Positions 35,891 to 48,593 of a DNA stretch of 64,000 bases are shown here, one piece after another. The notes below the pieces were generated by a model. The model was not told the DNA's origin, did no database searches, and saw nothing but the letters and a program-made list of their open reading frames with translations. Numbering within the stretch: the first letter of the stretch is position 1; each line of letters starts with the position of its first letter. The DNA is taken from NCBI GenBank assembly GCA_004352715.1, contig SCFE01000077.1, positions 1,447,120 through 1,511,119 on the forward strand, written 5' to 3'. The stretch comes from Hofstenia miamia. Taxonomy: Eukaryota > Xenacoelomorpha > Acoela. Both the position numbers and the translations under genes were made by a program.

Positions 35891-37189
35891 TAAAACTGTA
35901 AAAATATTCATGGTTGTTTCTTTTAGTTTTAGACTGCCTTGGAGTTTTTTTATTGTTCTTGACAAAGATAGGGTGATAAAGATATTCACAATCTGAAGGT
36001 ATTACATGATAAAGGAGTGTTTGCTCAGTGTGACGATCTCAGATTTTGAGCACATCACACTTCAATGTGATTGAGTGGTCTATCTACATAAATAGAAACA
36101 GTTAAGGCTCTACTAATATTTTATTTTTTCTTAAGATAGTTAATATTGATTTTTCATGAAATTCACAACCCACTTTCTTTGATCGACAGTTTTCTTACTG
36201 CTACCCCGGTATTCCGCCTTGTGCCGCACCGTGCACAACTCTAATCCTAATCTCTTTGGATTGACTACACCCTAGGTTCCCAAACTGATGTATAAGAAAA
36301 GTTAGTATATACACTGATTAAATTGCAGAACCTAACCTTCCCATATTCATTCTTTCACTTAAATACATTTATTTAATTACTTGAAAATTCGGAGGCAGGA
36401 TATTAGCCTTAGTTTATATCATATCCGATTGAGGAATCAGAAAATTTAGAAAGTACCGGACACATCCATGGGAGTCCATTTGTATCACTCAGGGAACCAG
36501 TAGACTAGACATGTAATTACCCGATGGAAACCAATGTGAAAATATGAATGATTCCAACGAGGTCTTGGCGTCGTTAAATGGGTCATAGCAAAATAGCTGA
36601 AGGCTATGCGTGTTTTTCCCTTGGAAATGCGGGCTATTCCGAATAAATCTCTTTTGAAGCTAATTTCTTCTTTGATGATTTTATCTAAGCCTAGTTTACT
36701 GCATCAATATTTTTCCATGTGGGTCGAATTGCCAAGGCTTCTAATTTTTTAAAATTGATGTTAAAGTTCATTGTGTTGTTCAACACAATTCGTTAGAGGA
36801 AATTCGCGATTTATTGAACATGGAATTTAAATAAACAGTTTACACACATGGGACATCATTAATTTAAATATTTTTCTTGAGTACAGTAGAATCAATAATT
36901 GTCACTGAATTCACAGCATTGCAATATACTGCAAATTTTTAAATATTTACTGAGAAGTTGATTTATTTATGAGTATTTTCTATCATTTATTCTAACTTTT
37001 TCATTTTATTACTACATTTTACCATTTGCAAAGAAGTACTTTTGCTGTGAGGAACTAGGGTTCTGCAAGAAATCTAGTTACATGGAATTTAACGGCTTCG
37101 TCCTATTTTTGAAACAGATAAGAATATTATTAATAATTTATGCAATTTTTTTACAAAATAGCATTTATGTTGTGGGACCTCAATGGAAC

Positions 37190-37262
37190 CAGGGTTGGCA
37201 TGTTTTAAACAGCACCTGTTTAAAACATGTTTTAAACACTGTTCAAAACAGCTGTTTTTTGC
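37190..37262. repeat. hAT-like terminus with TTTAAAC palindromes
   Basis: CAGGGTTGGCA at 37190 looks like the start of a hAT terminal repeat. It is followed by several GTTTTAAAC/GTTTAAAAC units, including a perfect 20-bp palindrome at 37218-37237 (GTTTAAAACATGTTTTAAAC). No matching inverse end TGCCAACCCTG was found nearby, so this is a solo end or a coincidence. Confidence 0.5.
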
Positions 37263-37654
37263 AGTGTTTTTTCAATGTTTTTTTTTCAAATTTATATAGG
37301 AAAGTTTGGAAAATAATTTTTGGGATTCGTCCATTCGTACTTTTATAACCAGTTTTCTACCCCAAAAATAGCAAAACTTAAAACTTGTGTATGAAATGAA
37401 AAATGAATGTTAATAAGTTTATCATAATTCAATGTTTGCTACTATGTGTTTTTAGCAAAATTTTCCCACATGTTTCTTTGCGCTATCACACGAAAATTAA
37501 AAAATTTGCGGCATATTAAATTTGTTCTAAAAACATTTTTGCTACAATTTTTCATATGGATGAAGAAGCTAATATCAATGAATATTCACTTACACATCAC
37601 AAATTTTGCATGTCCTATGTAGACATGTTGTGTATGTACATTTCTAGAGCATAC

Positions 37655-37931
37655 CTGGTTGTTTGGAATGCTGATTTCTGGAATCTTTGGCAGTTGATAA
37701 TAGATTCTCTGTTTGCTTGCGTTTACGAGCGGATTTAGCAGCCTGTGTCTGAACGCGGCAGAAAACCATTATGTAGAGAATTACCGTGAAGACTAGAACC
37801 GCCATAGTGATGCAACTGTACAAGAGATTTCCTTCTAACGTCCTTTCTCTGATTGTCACCACTGTTGTGCCAATGAAAGCGACACACAGTGCGCATAGTG
37901 CCATCAATTTAGAACGACTGGGCGTCATAAT
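37655..37931 (-). CDS. GPCR exon 2: TM4, TM5 and third intracellular loop
   Basis: The acceptor (aatttttAG) precedes 37931 and the exon opens in phase 0 with ATT ATG ACG. The donor is CCAG|GTATGC at 37655/37654, phase 1, matching the exon at 32919-33367. TM4 is about residues 8-25 of the exon (KLMALCALCVAFIGTTVV). A short second extracellular loop of about 14 residues (TIRERTLEGNLLYS) leads to TM5 (residues 40-60, CITMAVLVFTVILYIMVF). A basic third loop follows (KSARKRKQ). Odd points: the loop has no clear ECL2 cysteine apart from the one at the start of TM5, and the usual TM5 proline is missing, while the TM5 Tyr (LYIMVF) is present. Length is 92 codons plus one base. Confidence 0.8.
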
Positions 37932-40900
37932 CTAAAAATTCGCATTAGTTTATGATTTACTACATAAGAAGTAATAGAAATTCAAAATTTAAACCCCTTT
38001 TTCATGTTTGTGTCAAAATATCGTTTCCCCTATGTGAAATCCAAACGAACTACCCCTCATCACCTTCAAGATGTGATCGTCACTTGAAATTAAAAAAATG
38101 CATCTAGAAAACGTTAAATGTGAAATCATTTAAAAATATTTGTACAAAGCCTTTAAGATTAGGCATAACCCATTCTTCGTGATTTTTGGCATTTTGTGAA
38201 TTCTGGAAATTTTCCAATTGTTTATGAAAAGGAATTTCCAATTTGACCCTCCCAACTAATCACAGATCAGCTTACATCTCATGCTCAGTTACTTTTGCTT
38301 GTCTATTGGTCGGGTTTTGATCACCACCTTAAGAAACTTTCTGTAGGGATCACAAGACACATAATATATATATATATATATATATGTATAACTATTTTGA
38401 TTTATTGATTTTCTCCAAATTTATGCAGTTTCTTATGAACAATGATCAGCCAAATTTACAGCAACACCCAATGAGTTATTAGCAGTACGTAGCGTAGTAA
38501 TAAACTTTTAAATGTAATACGTCTACTACACACATAATATCAAACAAAAATCACATTCTTCAAAATATTTAATCATTGCATGTTCACAGTAGAACGAACG
38601 TCTACTCCTTCCAAAACATCTCAAATTTTAGAAACCCTCTGCTCCCTCGCCCTGGACGACATTTATGATGATCTCTATTCTGTAGTTGAACCATTAATCG
38701 TATGCATAATAACTTGTTTCTAGTTATTTAATTGCTCAAAAAATCAATGTCTTTGTAGTGAAGGATTAACTAATACTTCGCTTTCGTGGAGGTTGACCGC
38801 TCATATTTTGGAATTCTAACTGTTGACGGAAATAACTTAAATTTAGATAATATATACAATTGTTTTGACGTTAATGAGACATTGACACAATTCCCAGATT
38901 AAGGATTAGACTAGTTGATACTTCATGAACACAACATTTTAACTGTAATAATGATTTGCATGCTTTCAGGGACATTTTTATACAAATTTATCATTTTTTT
39001 CAGAAAGGAGTGTTGAACTTTTAAAATGTTTTAACTTTTTTTAAATATTTTTGATGCTCATTTTCAGTATCCAATATAATATTTGAATTTTATCAATATT
39101 TTAATGTCTACAAAATTTGTTGAATAGCTGAATGATGGGGATCAGGAATAAATTGAATTTAACTAAAAACGCTGTTTAGTAGTGTATCTACATATGCAAG
39201 AAAAAAATTATAGCGTCCATAAATTGGCTTTTCTGATTGATTGTGGATAACACTAATGACGGACTTGCGTTGGGCATGTCGGTGTTGGTTATGGGCAACG
39301 CCGGAACCCATGCTATTTTTTGCTATTTTGAATGTGTTACAAAATTTAAATCGGTCCCGACAAGCGTACTATTTAAGATTTTACTGCCAAAAACGACATG
39401 ATAGCAGTACCTTTCCAGATAATACAAAACTGTTAATAATAGATTGTATTTAAATAAAAATCGATTTTGACATTTCAATCAAAAATTGAAAAATTTCGTT
39501 GCAGAGTTCTTAAATTATTTGTCACTTTATCATAGTTGATTCAACATCGTAAATTAACACAGATGTATACCATAGTGATGCTAATATCGTGAAATCTTAT
39601 CCATTAGTGGTTTACATATAGTTTCTTGATGCTACGCAAATTTATGTTGAACAATAAATAACGCATTATGGGTCTTAACATAGACTACTAAATATACCAG
39701 TTCTCTATGGTTTTAGTAACGTTCATTATTAAAACAATTCATTGCAACGTTCATGTTAAGTAGATTTGTAACACCTTCAAATTTTGATTGGCTATCATAG
39801 CATCGTTATAGAAAATTGAACTGCTGTTATATATTAATGTGTGTGTGTGTGTACAGGTAGTTTATTTTGTTTTTAACCCTATTCAACATAGGCTGTCTTA
39901 CTCTGGTTGGAAAACAATAAAATAATAATAAAAAGTTTAAGTTGAATAGGTTTAGGTTTAGTTTGGGTTACATGGTTAAACGTGGAACCATTTTCGTGCA
40001 CAAGTCAAAGTTTATGGTGTTATATTGGAAATATTCTACGTGTGGCTTTTGACACAAAATTTGTTGAAGGCTTTCTTCTATAAACAGTTTTGAAAGTTGA
40101 TACAATTGCGAAAACTATTATTGGCCAACTGTGATCGGGTTTCGCCCTGCTTTTCATTAAATTTCAATGATATCACTGTATAAAAGGTTAGCATACATAT
40201 TAACATCAGAGCGTATGCCTATATTTGTAATATTAGTTCCATCAGCACATGGACATCTGAGACTTCGTAAATCAATTTCAATGCCATGTGCACCTGAAGA
40301 AATATTTTTCGAATTTAGTTTTAACTTATTTAAAATTTCCGAATATTTATCTAAATCATTTTATTTTCCTAAATTTACATGCATGGTCCTTTAACTGTTC
40401 ACTGGAAACGAAAACGCTCATTTTCATTTCTTACTATATAATATTTTCTGGACTATTAAAGATTTCATAAGATTTTTTCAAGTATTCACTATAATCACAC
40501 TTGAAATTATACTTTTAATGCAATTACTACAAAATGTATGTAACCCCACCAGTCACTAGGTTAGAAAAAACTTAAGACACACGGCTATGCATTTTAAGTC
40601 ATTTAAAGTCATTGATATGTATAAGAATTGGTATTTAGATAGTTCCACTCATTTTTGTTTTTCAAAATATCGTGTTTAGCAATATATATTTAATTTGTTT
40701 ATAATTTTTGCATGCAAACCCCACCGTTTACGTAAGTCGAATGGTAGTACTGAAAACCGTTTACGTAAGTCGAATGGTAGTACTGAAAAATCGTGCTGGG
40801 AGAATACTGAGGTGTTCTTCGACCTTTTATTTATTTATTATTCATTAATCTAATCCTTGATGAATAGATTTATTAAGCTGGTGGTTTGCAAATCTGTCCA

Positions 40901-42597
40901 TCACTATTGTTGGGAAGGGTATTATTTTGTTGATCGCAAGCGATTGATTTTAGTAGTTGCATACACAGATTTGAACTTTAAGAAGGTATGGATTCATAAA
41001 TGCCATGGTGATTTTTAAGTTCGTTCCATGTATTCGACTTCACTTAATAATTTTCTTGTTTATTTTTATCATTTCATGGTTTCGATTTAGGTCATGATCC
41101 ATTAATTCGGAATTGAAATAAGAATTGAATTAAATGTTTCTATTTTAGCATTTTTTGTTTGACTTAAAATGCTATTTGACCATTAAATTTTTAAAGTGTT
41201 TATTTAGCTTATCCCAAAGTGGAACACAATTATTATTAAGTAAACAATAATAATTCTTATAATGTAATAAATGAATTTTTTTACTGAAGTAAAACCATTT
41301 TCAAAAAGACCTGGAAAACTTTGTTTCCATAAACAAATAATTTTTGTGTGTGCTGAGAAAGTACTATTTATATGTCTTGCCATACAAATGATAGCTTTTG
41401 CCATTATGGAAAGGAAGTCATCATTTAAATTATGCTTTAAATTTCGTCCTGCTCGAACCGTAACTCGCGAGGTCGAGTCGGGTGAAAATAATATTTAGAC
41501 TTATTTTCTCGATGGGCTAAGCTATATATATATATATATATGTGCTAAACTGTATAAATGAACGACCGAAATACAACATTTTGAAGTTAATGAGAAAAGC
41601 CGAGCCTAATGGCTTATATTTTGGGATAAATAGTGAAGGGTCGACGGATTCTTCCACATTATAACCAAAAATTGAAGAAAAATAGATGTCATTCAAGCTA
41701 ATATCTAGTTGAATTCGAGTACTTGAAATGTCGAGTTGAGTCTTTCGACCTTGACTCGAACTTAACTCGAATTGCTAGTACTCACAGGACCTTACTACTA
41801 TCATCACTATTCGAAAAAATACCGTCTTGTTTGCTCTGTAACTGTGATTGCATAAGATAGTAATGACCCGAAGGGATTTAAAGCATAAGGTCGAATGAAA
41901 GCGACAGCATTTCTAAAACTTTTTTATTTTTGACGGTGGAAGATTACGTTTAACATCGTACTCAGTACACGATTTTTCAAAAAGATTTTGTTTAGTTGAT
42001 TTCCATTTTTCTTCATAATGTGCGCATCACTACATATCATATCAATGAATTTGTAAATAAAGAAAAGGTCGCGGATTTGTTTTTCTTCTAGTAGAAAATT
42101 CCCACCAAATGTTCATCAAACATGTCAACAACTCTTTTTAAATGACTGCAGTCAACCATTGCGAAATAGGGGTCTGATAGAGGGTGTACTCCCTACAATA
42201 TTTGTAATTACAGAATTATGTAACTTTTCCTTTATTCTGTACTTATAGATTAAATAATTGTACTCGTTCTCCTATAGAATTATTCTAATTGGCAAGATAA
42301 GTTATTGTTAATAGATGTCGTATTAAATTATTTTCACTTATATAGAAAAATTACTGTTAAATATATGAATTTCACTTTGTATCGTTAAAGATAGAAAGAT
42401 CACTTAGGTTCAAACACAAAAAATTAAACTGAAGAACCGGAAACTACGCTTTAAAGTACATTATATATATATATATATATATATCAATAGGGTTTTTAAT
42501 ATCACTAGTGAGTTTTATTCAAGGTGAATGCCAGTCCACATAAATTATTAAAAATTTGGAATAATATATACACTAAAAACTTTATGGCTGGCAAAAG
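37932..42597. other. GPCR intron 1, proximal part
   Basis: Non-coding. Contains (TA)n at 38363-38386, 41523-41541 and 42462-42484, (GT)n at about 39837-39852, and an exact 33-bp tandem duplication at 40724-40789. At 41445-41790 there are many GTCGAG/ACTCGA words, perhaps a decayed repeat. Small open frames in this interval have no domain and no fitting splice phase. Confidence 0.55.
40724..40789. repeat. Exact tandem duplication, 33 bp x 2
   Basis: The unit starts CCGTTTACGTAAGTCGAATG and is repeated without a single difference at 40724-40756 and 40757-40789. Identity suggests a recent event. Confidence 0.95.
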
Positions 42598-42973
42598 NNN
42601 NNNNNNNNNNNNNNNNNNNNNNNNNNNNNNNNNNNNNNNNNNNNNNNNNNNNNNNNNNNNNNNNNNNNNNNNNNNNNNNNNNNNNNNNNNNNNNNNNNNN
42701 NNNNNNNNNNNNNNNNNNNNNNNNNNNNNNNNNNNNNNNNNNNNNNNNNNNNNNNNNNNNNNNNNNNNNNNNNNNNNNNNNNNNNNNNNNNNNNNNNNNN
42801 NNNNNNNNNNNNNNNNNNNNNNNNNNNNNNNNNNNNNNNNNNNNNNNNNNNNNNNNNNNNNNNNNNNNNNNNNNNNNNNNNNNNNNNNNNNNNNNNNNNN
42901 NNNNNNNNNNNNNNNNNNNNNNNNNNNNNNNNNNNNNNNNNNNNNNNNNNNNNNNNNNNNNNNNNNNNNNNNN
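42598..42973. other. Assembly gap of 376 N next to (TA)n
   Basis: The gap is followed directly by a (TA)n tract (42974-43004). The odd length suggests an estimated size. It lies in GPCR intron 1. Open frames through it are artefacts. Confidence 0.95.
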
Positions 42974-43005
<32 letters not shown>

Positions 43006-43009
43006 CGCG

Positions 43010-44340
43010 TCACCTCTAGAGGTCATAGAATTTCTAAAATTGTGTTAGTGTTATTCCAAAGAATGCGCATAAACATTCGATTTCACGCAACGTCCTCTCA
43101 AATTAAAATATGCAGAATTTTATTGCATAAATAGCAGCTGATAAATGAATAATTATTTGACTTTTCGGTGCAGACAAACCCCACTCGAATTAATGAAGGC
43201 AGTCAGACTAAACTTAGACGGAGTAAATCATTTCACGCTGGAAATTCTCCATACAAACGCCTTTGAATTTCAAGTAATATTCACAAGGCTTTAACTATAA
43301 CCATCCAACAGCATCCTAAGAAAACATGGTTTTCAATTATAAAGTAATTTTGGCAGACTATGTTTTGTCATTTGCACTTTGCTATTAAGTTCATGGATCT
43401 ACCTTTTAGAGTATTTAGTAATTTCAATAACACTTAGTAATTTAGAGGCTCGATGAGCTCTAAAATATTTAGTATAATTGAATTTATTCACGTATATGTG
43501 CGTGCTACTTCCAATGTGTTAATTTTTGATTTAGCATTAATTTTTTTAATGATGTTAATATTTTTTAAAATTGTAGTAGACACAATTTGATGTCTTTGGC
43601 ATTATCATGAAGTTTAAGTATTTCTTATATATATTGAGAGATTGAGTGTGTAGATGAATTGGAAAATAATGTTTTATTGAAATATTTCATTCGCTTAAAA
43701 TATTGATTTGAATTTTCAGCATATATAGTTTGTCTTAAAATTATTCAACTGTATTCAGAGCGGAAATATCTCTCTATGATTTGAGGTACAGAAGAACGAA
43801 CTCTGCTTCAAGCTGTTCAAATTCACAACATTTTAGGAATTATAAATGATTGTTTAATTGAATTCTCTGTTTAATTGATATTGACACATCTTTGTGTGAA
43901 TGTCTTCCCATTAAATGTTTAATATTTGTGCGAGGGAGTATTTCTCGGCCTGAAGCACTTGAAAATGTTCATTATTTTTTAAAATTTTCTCATGCCTAGG
44001 GTTCCTATAATCAGGCTATATCAAGTCATTGCATCGATCATTTACCGTTCAATTCTTTCAATTTTTTCATTTTTTGCAATAACTATAACATGGTAAGTTT
44101 GCTCAGGCAGCACCTGTCATCTAATTTTTTGATGAAAAATTATCTGCTGTTTTCTCTCATGAGGTTTTTTTCTAAGTTACTTTTCTAAAGTGGACCCTGT
44201 TTTGAACTTTTCTGAAATCTTTCTCAATTCCTGTACTCCATATATGGTCTTTCACATTTTGACCTCATTAAGTCGTACTACATTCGCTATGATCTAATTT
44301 AAAGCATTGGATCCTTTGTTTCAACTCCTCCGTTCAATTA
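43010..44340. other. GPCR intron 1, middle part
   Basis: AT-rich non-coding DNA; no feature recognised. Confidence 0.5.
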
Positions 44341-44349
44341 TCTTGACTT

Positions 44350-44890
44350 CGACTTTTCCTTGAAATTGGGAAAAGTCGTTGTTATTCCAATTTTTAATTT
44401 GGGGAAAATCTAAGCCACCTATGTTCCCGCTATTCTCCTATTTCTATTCTTTTTCATCTACCTCTAGCGTTTTAACTGATTTTTTCCAATGTTGTTTATG
44501 CTAACTTCTGTATTTTGATTTTCGAATGTCAATACGGGTTCACGTCTTACAAACCAATTTTTTTCGTAATTTTCCCTTTCCTTGCCAAAGATATTATCAC
44601 TTTCGTTGAATCATCCCTCGTTTTACTGTCGATCTTGACTTCGAAAATTCCTTTGAAAAAGTTCTTCATTTTTTCTTAATTTGCAAGCTCTCTCTCTCTT
44701 ATTGGTTGTGATACCTCCTTTGTGTCTCTCATCTCTCCTTGTCTTACTAACAGATCCCTAGCTGTCCGTATCGATTCTGTACTTTCCAAAGAACTTCCTG
44801 ATACCTCTGGCATTTTCAAGATTCAATTCTTTGTCCTCTTTCGTTCATAATCTTCATCAATGATTTACGCCCTCAATCACTATTTCTAAC
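44350..44890 (+). pseudogene. Ancient non-LTR RT relic in GPCR intron 1
   Basis: The ORF is gone, but ordered RT blocks survive in shifting plus-strand frames. LKLGKVVVIPIFNLGK (about 44360) resembles the WKxAxVxPIxKxG block. VDLDFENSFEKVLHFFL (44628-44680) matches LDxSKAFDxVxHxxLL. LTNRSLAVRIDSVLSKELPD (about 44735) matches the FLxxRxxxVxVxG block before VPQG. Finally FINDLRPQ (44852-44875) matches FINDL. The order and spacing fit a jockey/CR1-like RT in the opposite orientation to the host gene. The region is pyrimidine-rich and far more decayed than the other RT copies. Confidence 0.7.
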
Positions 44891-44899
44891 TTGCATACA

Positions 44900-45865
44900 G
44901 AGTCTTGTATCCATGCTTTCTTGAAAATGTTTGTATTGCATGTCTTTTCTCGCCAGTGACGCATGCAGGACTGATCTCTTCATTCACGAATATATTTCTT
45001 TAAATAAGCAGTTCGTCACTCCTAAACAATTTCTGCCGTCATAGGCGCAGCCTTGATAAATTAGCTTTAATTTGGCGCCAAAACAAATTCATTAGGGCGT
45101 ACAAAAATGCGCAATAATGACTAAAAATGAATCCAAAATATAATGCAAATATAGCTAAATTGCTCGTCCCGAAAAGGTTAAATGGAATTGGTATGAATTA
45201 GAACTGTCCTTTTTAGACATCAATTATATCTTTATTTATACTCTTATATAAGAAAAAAATATATTTAAATTGTTCCTTAAGTAATAAACATATTTGGGAT
45301 TTGTCATTTCAGGGGTTTCTCCGTTCCTTACCAATACACTAATACAAATATTTATTTTTAATCACTGTTATATCAAATACGTCAAAAGTAATGGAATTAT
45401 TGGAGAAAAAACGCTTACGGTTTTTTCATTGAAAGATCTCTTCATCGCGGCATACATCAGTAAGTTTAAATGACGCAATATCTGATTTTTGATAGTTTGA
45501 GGTGAATATCTTGAATTTAAATTATTTTAACAGAATAAATTACAATGATATTACTTTAAAACGTTCTGTTGTTTAAATTCATTCTAGAAATGATTTTGCA
45601 CCAAAGCCTATATATAAAAATTACCCGATTTTAATTATAGATGGCTATAACTTATTGAAATTTCAGAAAAAATTATACTGAAAAATGCTAGCAATTCTTA
45701 AAATGGTAACAGACATGCATACATAACTACTTATTTATTAAGATTGGAATTCTTTAGAAAAAGCCCAATATCACCAAAATGACATATGGTATCTATCAAA
45801 AAATTGAAGGGAAGGGGACATAGTACATTCGTAAATTCTTTAAGTACCAAAGTGTGTATTGTAAT

Positions 45866-45918
<53 letters not shown>

Positions 45919-45940
45919 TATGCATATATACACATATATA

Positions 45941-45977
<37 letters not shown>

Positions 45978-48278
45978 GAAGCTATTTTTAAAGTTCTATG
46001 CATTCTAGAAAGTCAGCTACAAGCTATTTTAAAATAATTATATTGTCTTCAAAAATATGTGTTCATAGATACTGCAAGTTGAAAAGGGGAATAGTGTGTA
46101 AAGTACGCCCGTTTTTCAATTAAAGTTACAAAGCAGGCAATAATTGTGCTGGAAGCCTATTTTTGTTGAAATTCAACTCCATCAATTTTTAATTTCCTCA
46201 ATTTGTTAGCATTATAAGATTAATGGAAGGTTATTGAAGAATTTAATGAGATCATCTAATAAATTTCGCTGTTTTGTGTCGACGGAATATAATATCAGCT
46301 TTTTCGCGCAACAATCAGATTCTTTTTATATCATTTCCTCACAACTATCCTTTCATCTAGTTGAGTATTGCATGCGATGCTTACCATTATCAGGATGAAC
46401 TTTATCCAACCGCACCTCCTTGTACTTCCACCATTTTTTCTATGTCACAGAAGTTAACTGAATCAATACCCATGTGGGTCCCATTGTTTACTGTTTGGTC
46501 TTGGGTTTGAATCAGCCCCCGTGAAATGACTGGAACCTAGCACAATTTCAAAAAAATCCTGGCCTTTTTATATATTATCTGAGCAGTAAAAGTGTATAAT
46601 ATTGAGTTAGGGTTAAGATTTGGTCCAAGAGTTTATCGAATCCTATTGGGTAAAATTGGGTTTGATTCTAGCCTCAGTTCCAACTCTGACATGCTGTTCA
46701 TTTTTTATGCTTTTCTCTCTACTGCTAGCTGTATACAAAATAGTTTTTATTGCAAGTATCCCGATTTAGAAAATATTTCATTTCTCTTGTGTTTGCTTAC
46801 TTAAGATGACGTGACTAAAAGATTGCATTTAGAGGCTTTCCATGAATCCAGCCAAATATTAAAAAGATTTCTGTATTAATTATAAACCTACAAGACTGCA
46901 CTTTTTTGCCGGCCTCGTACAAGTCCCTTTCCACTCTTGTGAGAATTGATTCCGTTCCCATGGATCTATTTCTGCTGCTAACTGCGAGTAGATGTGGTTA
47001 AATTATGCATTATTAGTTATGTGAAATCCTACATATAGATATTGTATACATATTTTCGTTTATCAAATATAATGTAGCAGTAAATATATATATACCAAAA
47101 TAGGAGAAGCATTATACTTAAAGAAATTAGAACGGACCAATATACTGAACAAACAAATGAATAAATATCAAAGATTTACATCTATTTTAAATCTGAGCAT
47201 GTTGAAAATATTTTAGTTAATTATAGTGTGTAGTTTATAGTTTTGTAAAAAATTGTCTTGGAAAATATGTCAGACGATGATCAATAAAAGATCGGAACGT
47301 GTCAAATAGTGGACTCCATTCTAAAATGCATTTATGTAACATTTCTTTTAAAAATATATATATATATATATATCAAATTGGTCCCTGTTGTGCACTGGTG
47401 TCGTCCCGTACTGTTTTTTGGTTCCTAGAATAAAGCAAACGCCATGCTGAACAATCGCTTTCTTACTAAATGAAATCAAATCTGATTTCGTTTACAATGT
47501 CTTCGAGCGATACATTTGTAGATTAGTACATACATACTTTTCTGCCTTCTGACAAACATTGTATAAAAGAGGCCCACGCTGGCATTTTCGTTAATTGGCG
47601 CATATTCTTTTCAAATGTTCTCTTTTATCTGTCATGAGAATAAAAGTTTTTCATCCTCTAGGTTATCAGGACAAAGGCTTTCTTAATTTACTAATCGTGT
47701 ACATTTCATTGGCATAATTCATTCTTAGAAATTATATTATTTAATTCAAATTTCGATGTAGTTATTGCAATGTAAACCTACTTCTCATTGTATGGTTAGA
47801 GCTAAGTTCACGAGTTGGTCATTAATGACATAGCGTGTAAAGTTTTCAGGTTCAGGTTAAAAAGTGAAAATATGGGTTCAGCATGAATCCGAATCCGACC
47901 CGACTTAAAAATTTACTACCCGAACCCAATCCGAAACAGACTTAGTTTCGCAATTTTTAACGTGTTGCATCTCTCTCCAATCAAATGGTGATTAACTTCA
48001 ATCATTTTCTGATAATGTAATTCTTTCATTGGTGTTACTTAACGCCTTGGGTCCTTCTCAAATCGAATGATGACTACCACCAGTAATTCTTTGCTCTATC
48101 AATCTAAGCTTTATTCGTGTACCTAATGTCACTCTCTAGTTTAGGTATCAAAGTTATTAACATTCATTTATGATTGCTTTTTTACACATATTTCTCGTGT
48201 TTTAAAAATTATTTCGGGTAAAATTTCGGATAGGGCCAAGACGTTTACCATATAGGAATTAAGTAGCGAAATAATTAC
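44900..48278. other. GPCR intron 1, distal part
   Basis: Non-coding. A perfect E2F-consensus-like palindrome TTTGGCGCCAAA is at 45071-45082. A long compound (TA)n array lies at 45868-45975 and (TA)n at 47354-47373. Words such as CCGAATCCGACCCGACTT near 47890 resemble low-complexity transposon ends. No additional receptor exon was recognised. Confidence 0.5.
45868..45975. repeat. Compound (TA)n / ATATACACATATATATGC array
   Basis: About 108 bases of TA repeat, interrupted by two copies of a unit containing TATACACATATATATGCA. It generates mirrored open frames on both strands that are not genes. Confidence 0.95.
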
Positions 48279-48590
48279 CTTCTTGTGCGGCCAGCAGATG
48301 CAGAAATACCTATCTAATGCTATATTGAGAAGGGAAAGTACCGAATCCATTTCTATGAAAAGCGTGAGTGCTGTGATGATTTCGCTCTCATTATTGCAGT
48401 CTTCACTAAACCATATAAGGGGTTGCTCCAGAGGAACTAAAATCATCGATCCTGATAGATTCACTATTCCCAGACAAAGAATGAAGTAATCTGAAGACGT
48501 TTTACTGCTTTTCAGTGAGTATACGCTGCATACAAGAACATTTCCTAAATTCATATATTTACAACAAATTCTTATTACAGCAATTGGCAT
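48279..48590 (-). CDS. GPCR exon 1 (recognised part): TM1 end, TM2 and TM3
   Basis: Encodes the N-terminal half of a rhodopsin-family receptor. GNVLVCSVY (residues 16-24 from the ATG at 48590) is the TM1 GN motif. TM2 is about residues 35-52; the conserved Asp 2.50 is Asn44. W60 and C65 stand at the TM3 entrance, and DRY (93-95) is intact. The donor AAG|GTAATT at 48279/48278 is strong and phase 0, fitting the next exon. The true 5' boundary is uncertain. The ATG opens the frame just after a stop, but residues 1-15 include charged residues and make a poor TM1. An acceptor TTTAG at 48546-48545 would start the exon at 48544 in phase 1, leaving half of TM1 and the N-terminus in an unseen upstream exon. 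Ligand and pathway cannot be inferred. Confidence 0.82.
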
Positions 48591-48593
48591 TTA

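Larger units (their letters stand above)
33774..37654. other. Remainder of GPCR intron 2
   Basis: AT-rich non-coding DNA between exons 2 and 3. It contains repeat R copy 2 (35705-35890) and the palindrome/hAT-like start near 37190. The overlapping small minus frames at 35587-35989 belong to the repeat and are not exons of the receptor. Confidence 0.6.

Noticed and set aside
35587-35989. Two overlapping minus frames as extra receptor exons
   Set aside because: They have no transmembrane pattern, and the flanking exons already join in phase without them.
42505-43048. Open frames of 143-174 codons on both strands
   Set aside because: They run through the 376-N gap and a (TA)n tract.
45731-46037. 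Mirror frames with YIYIYI runs on both strands
   Set aside because: They are translations of a compound TA microsatellite; no other coding signal.
46470-46690. GGTTTGAATC and GGGTTTGATTC words resembling a tRNA/SINE B box
   Set aside because: No A box at the right spacing, no cloverleaf and no CCA-end structure could be drawn.
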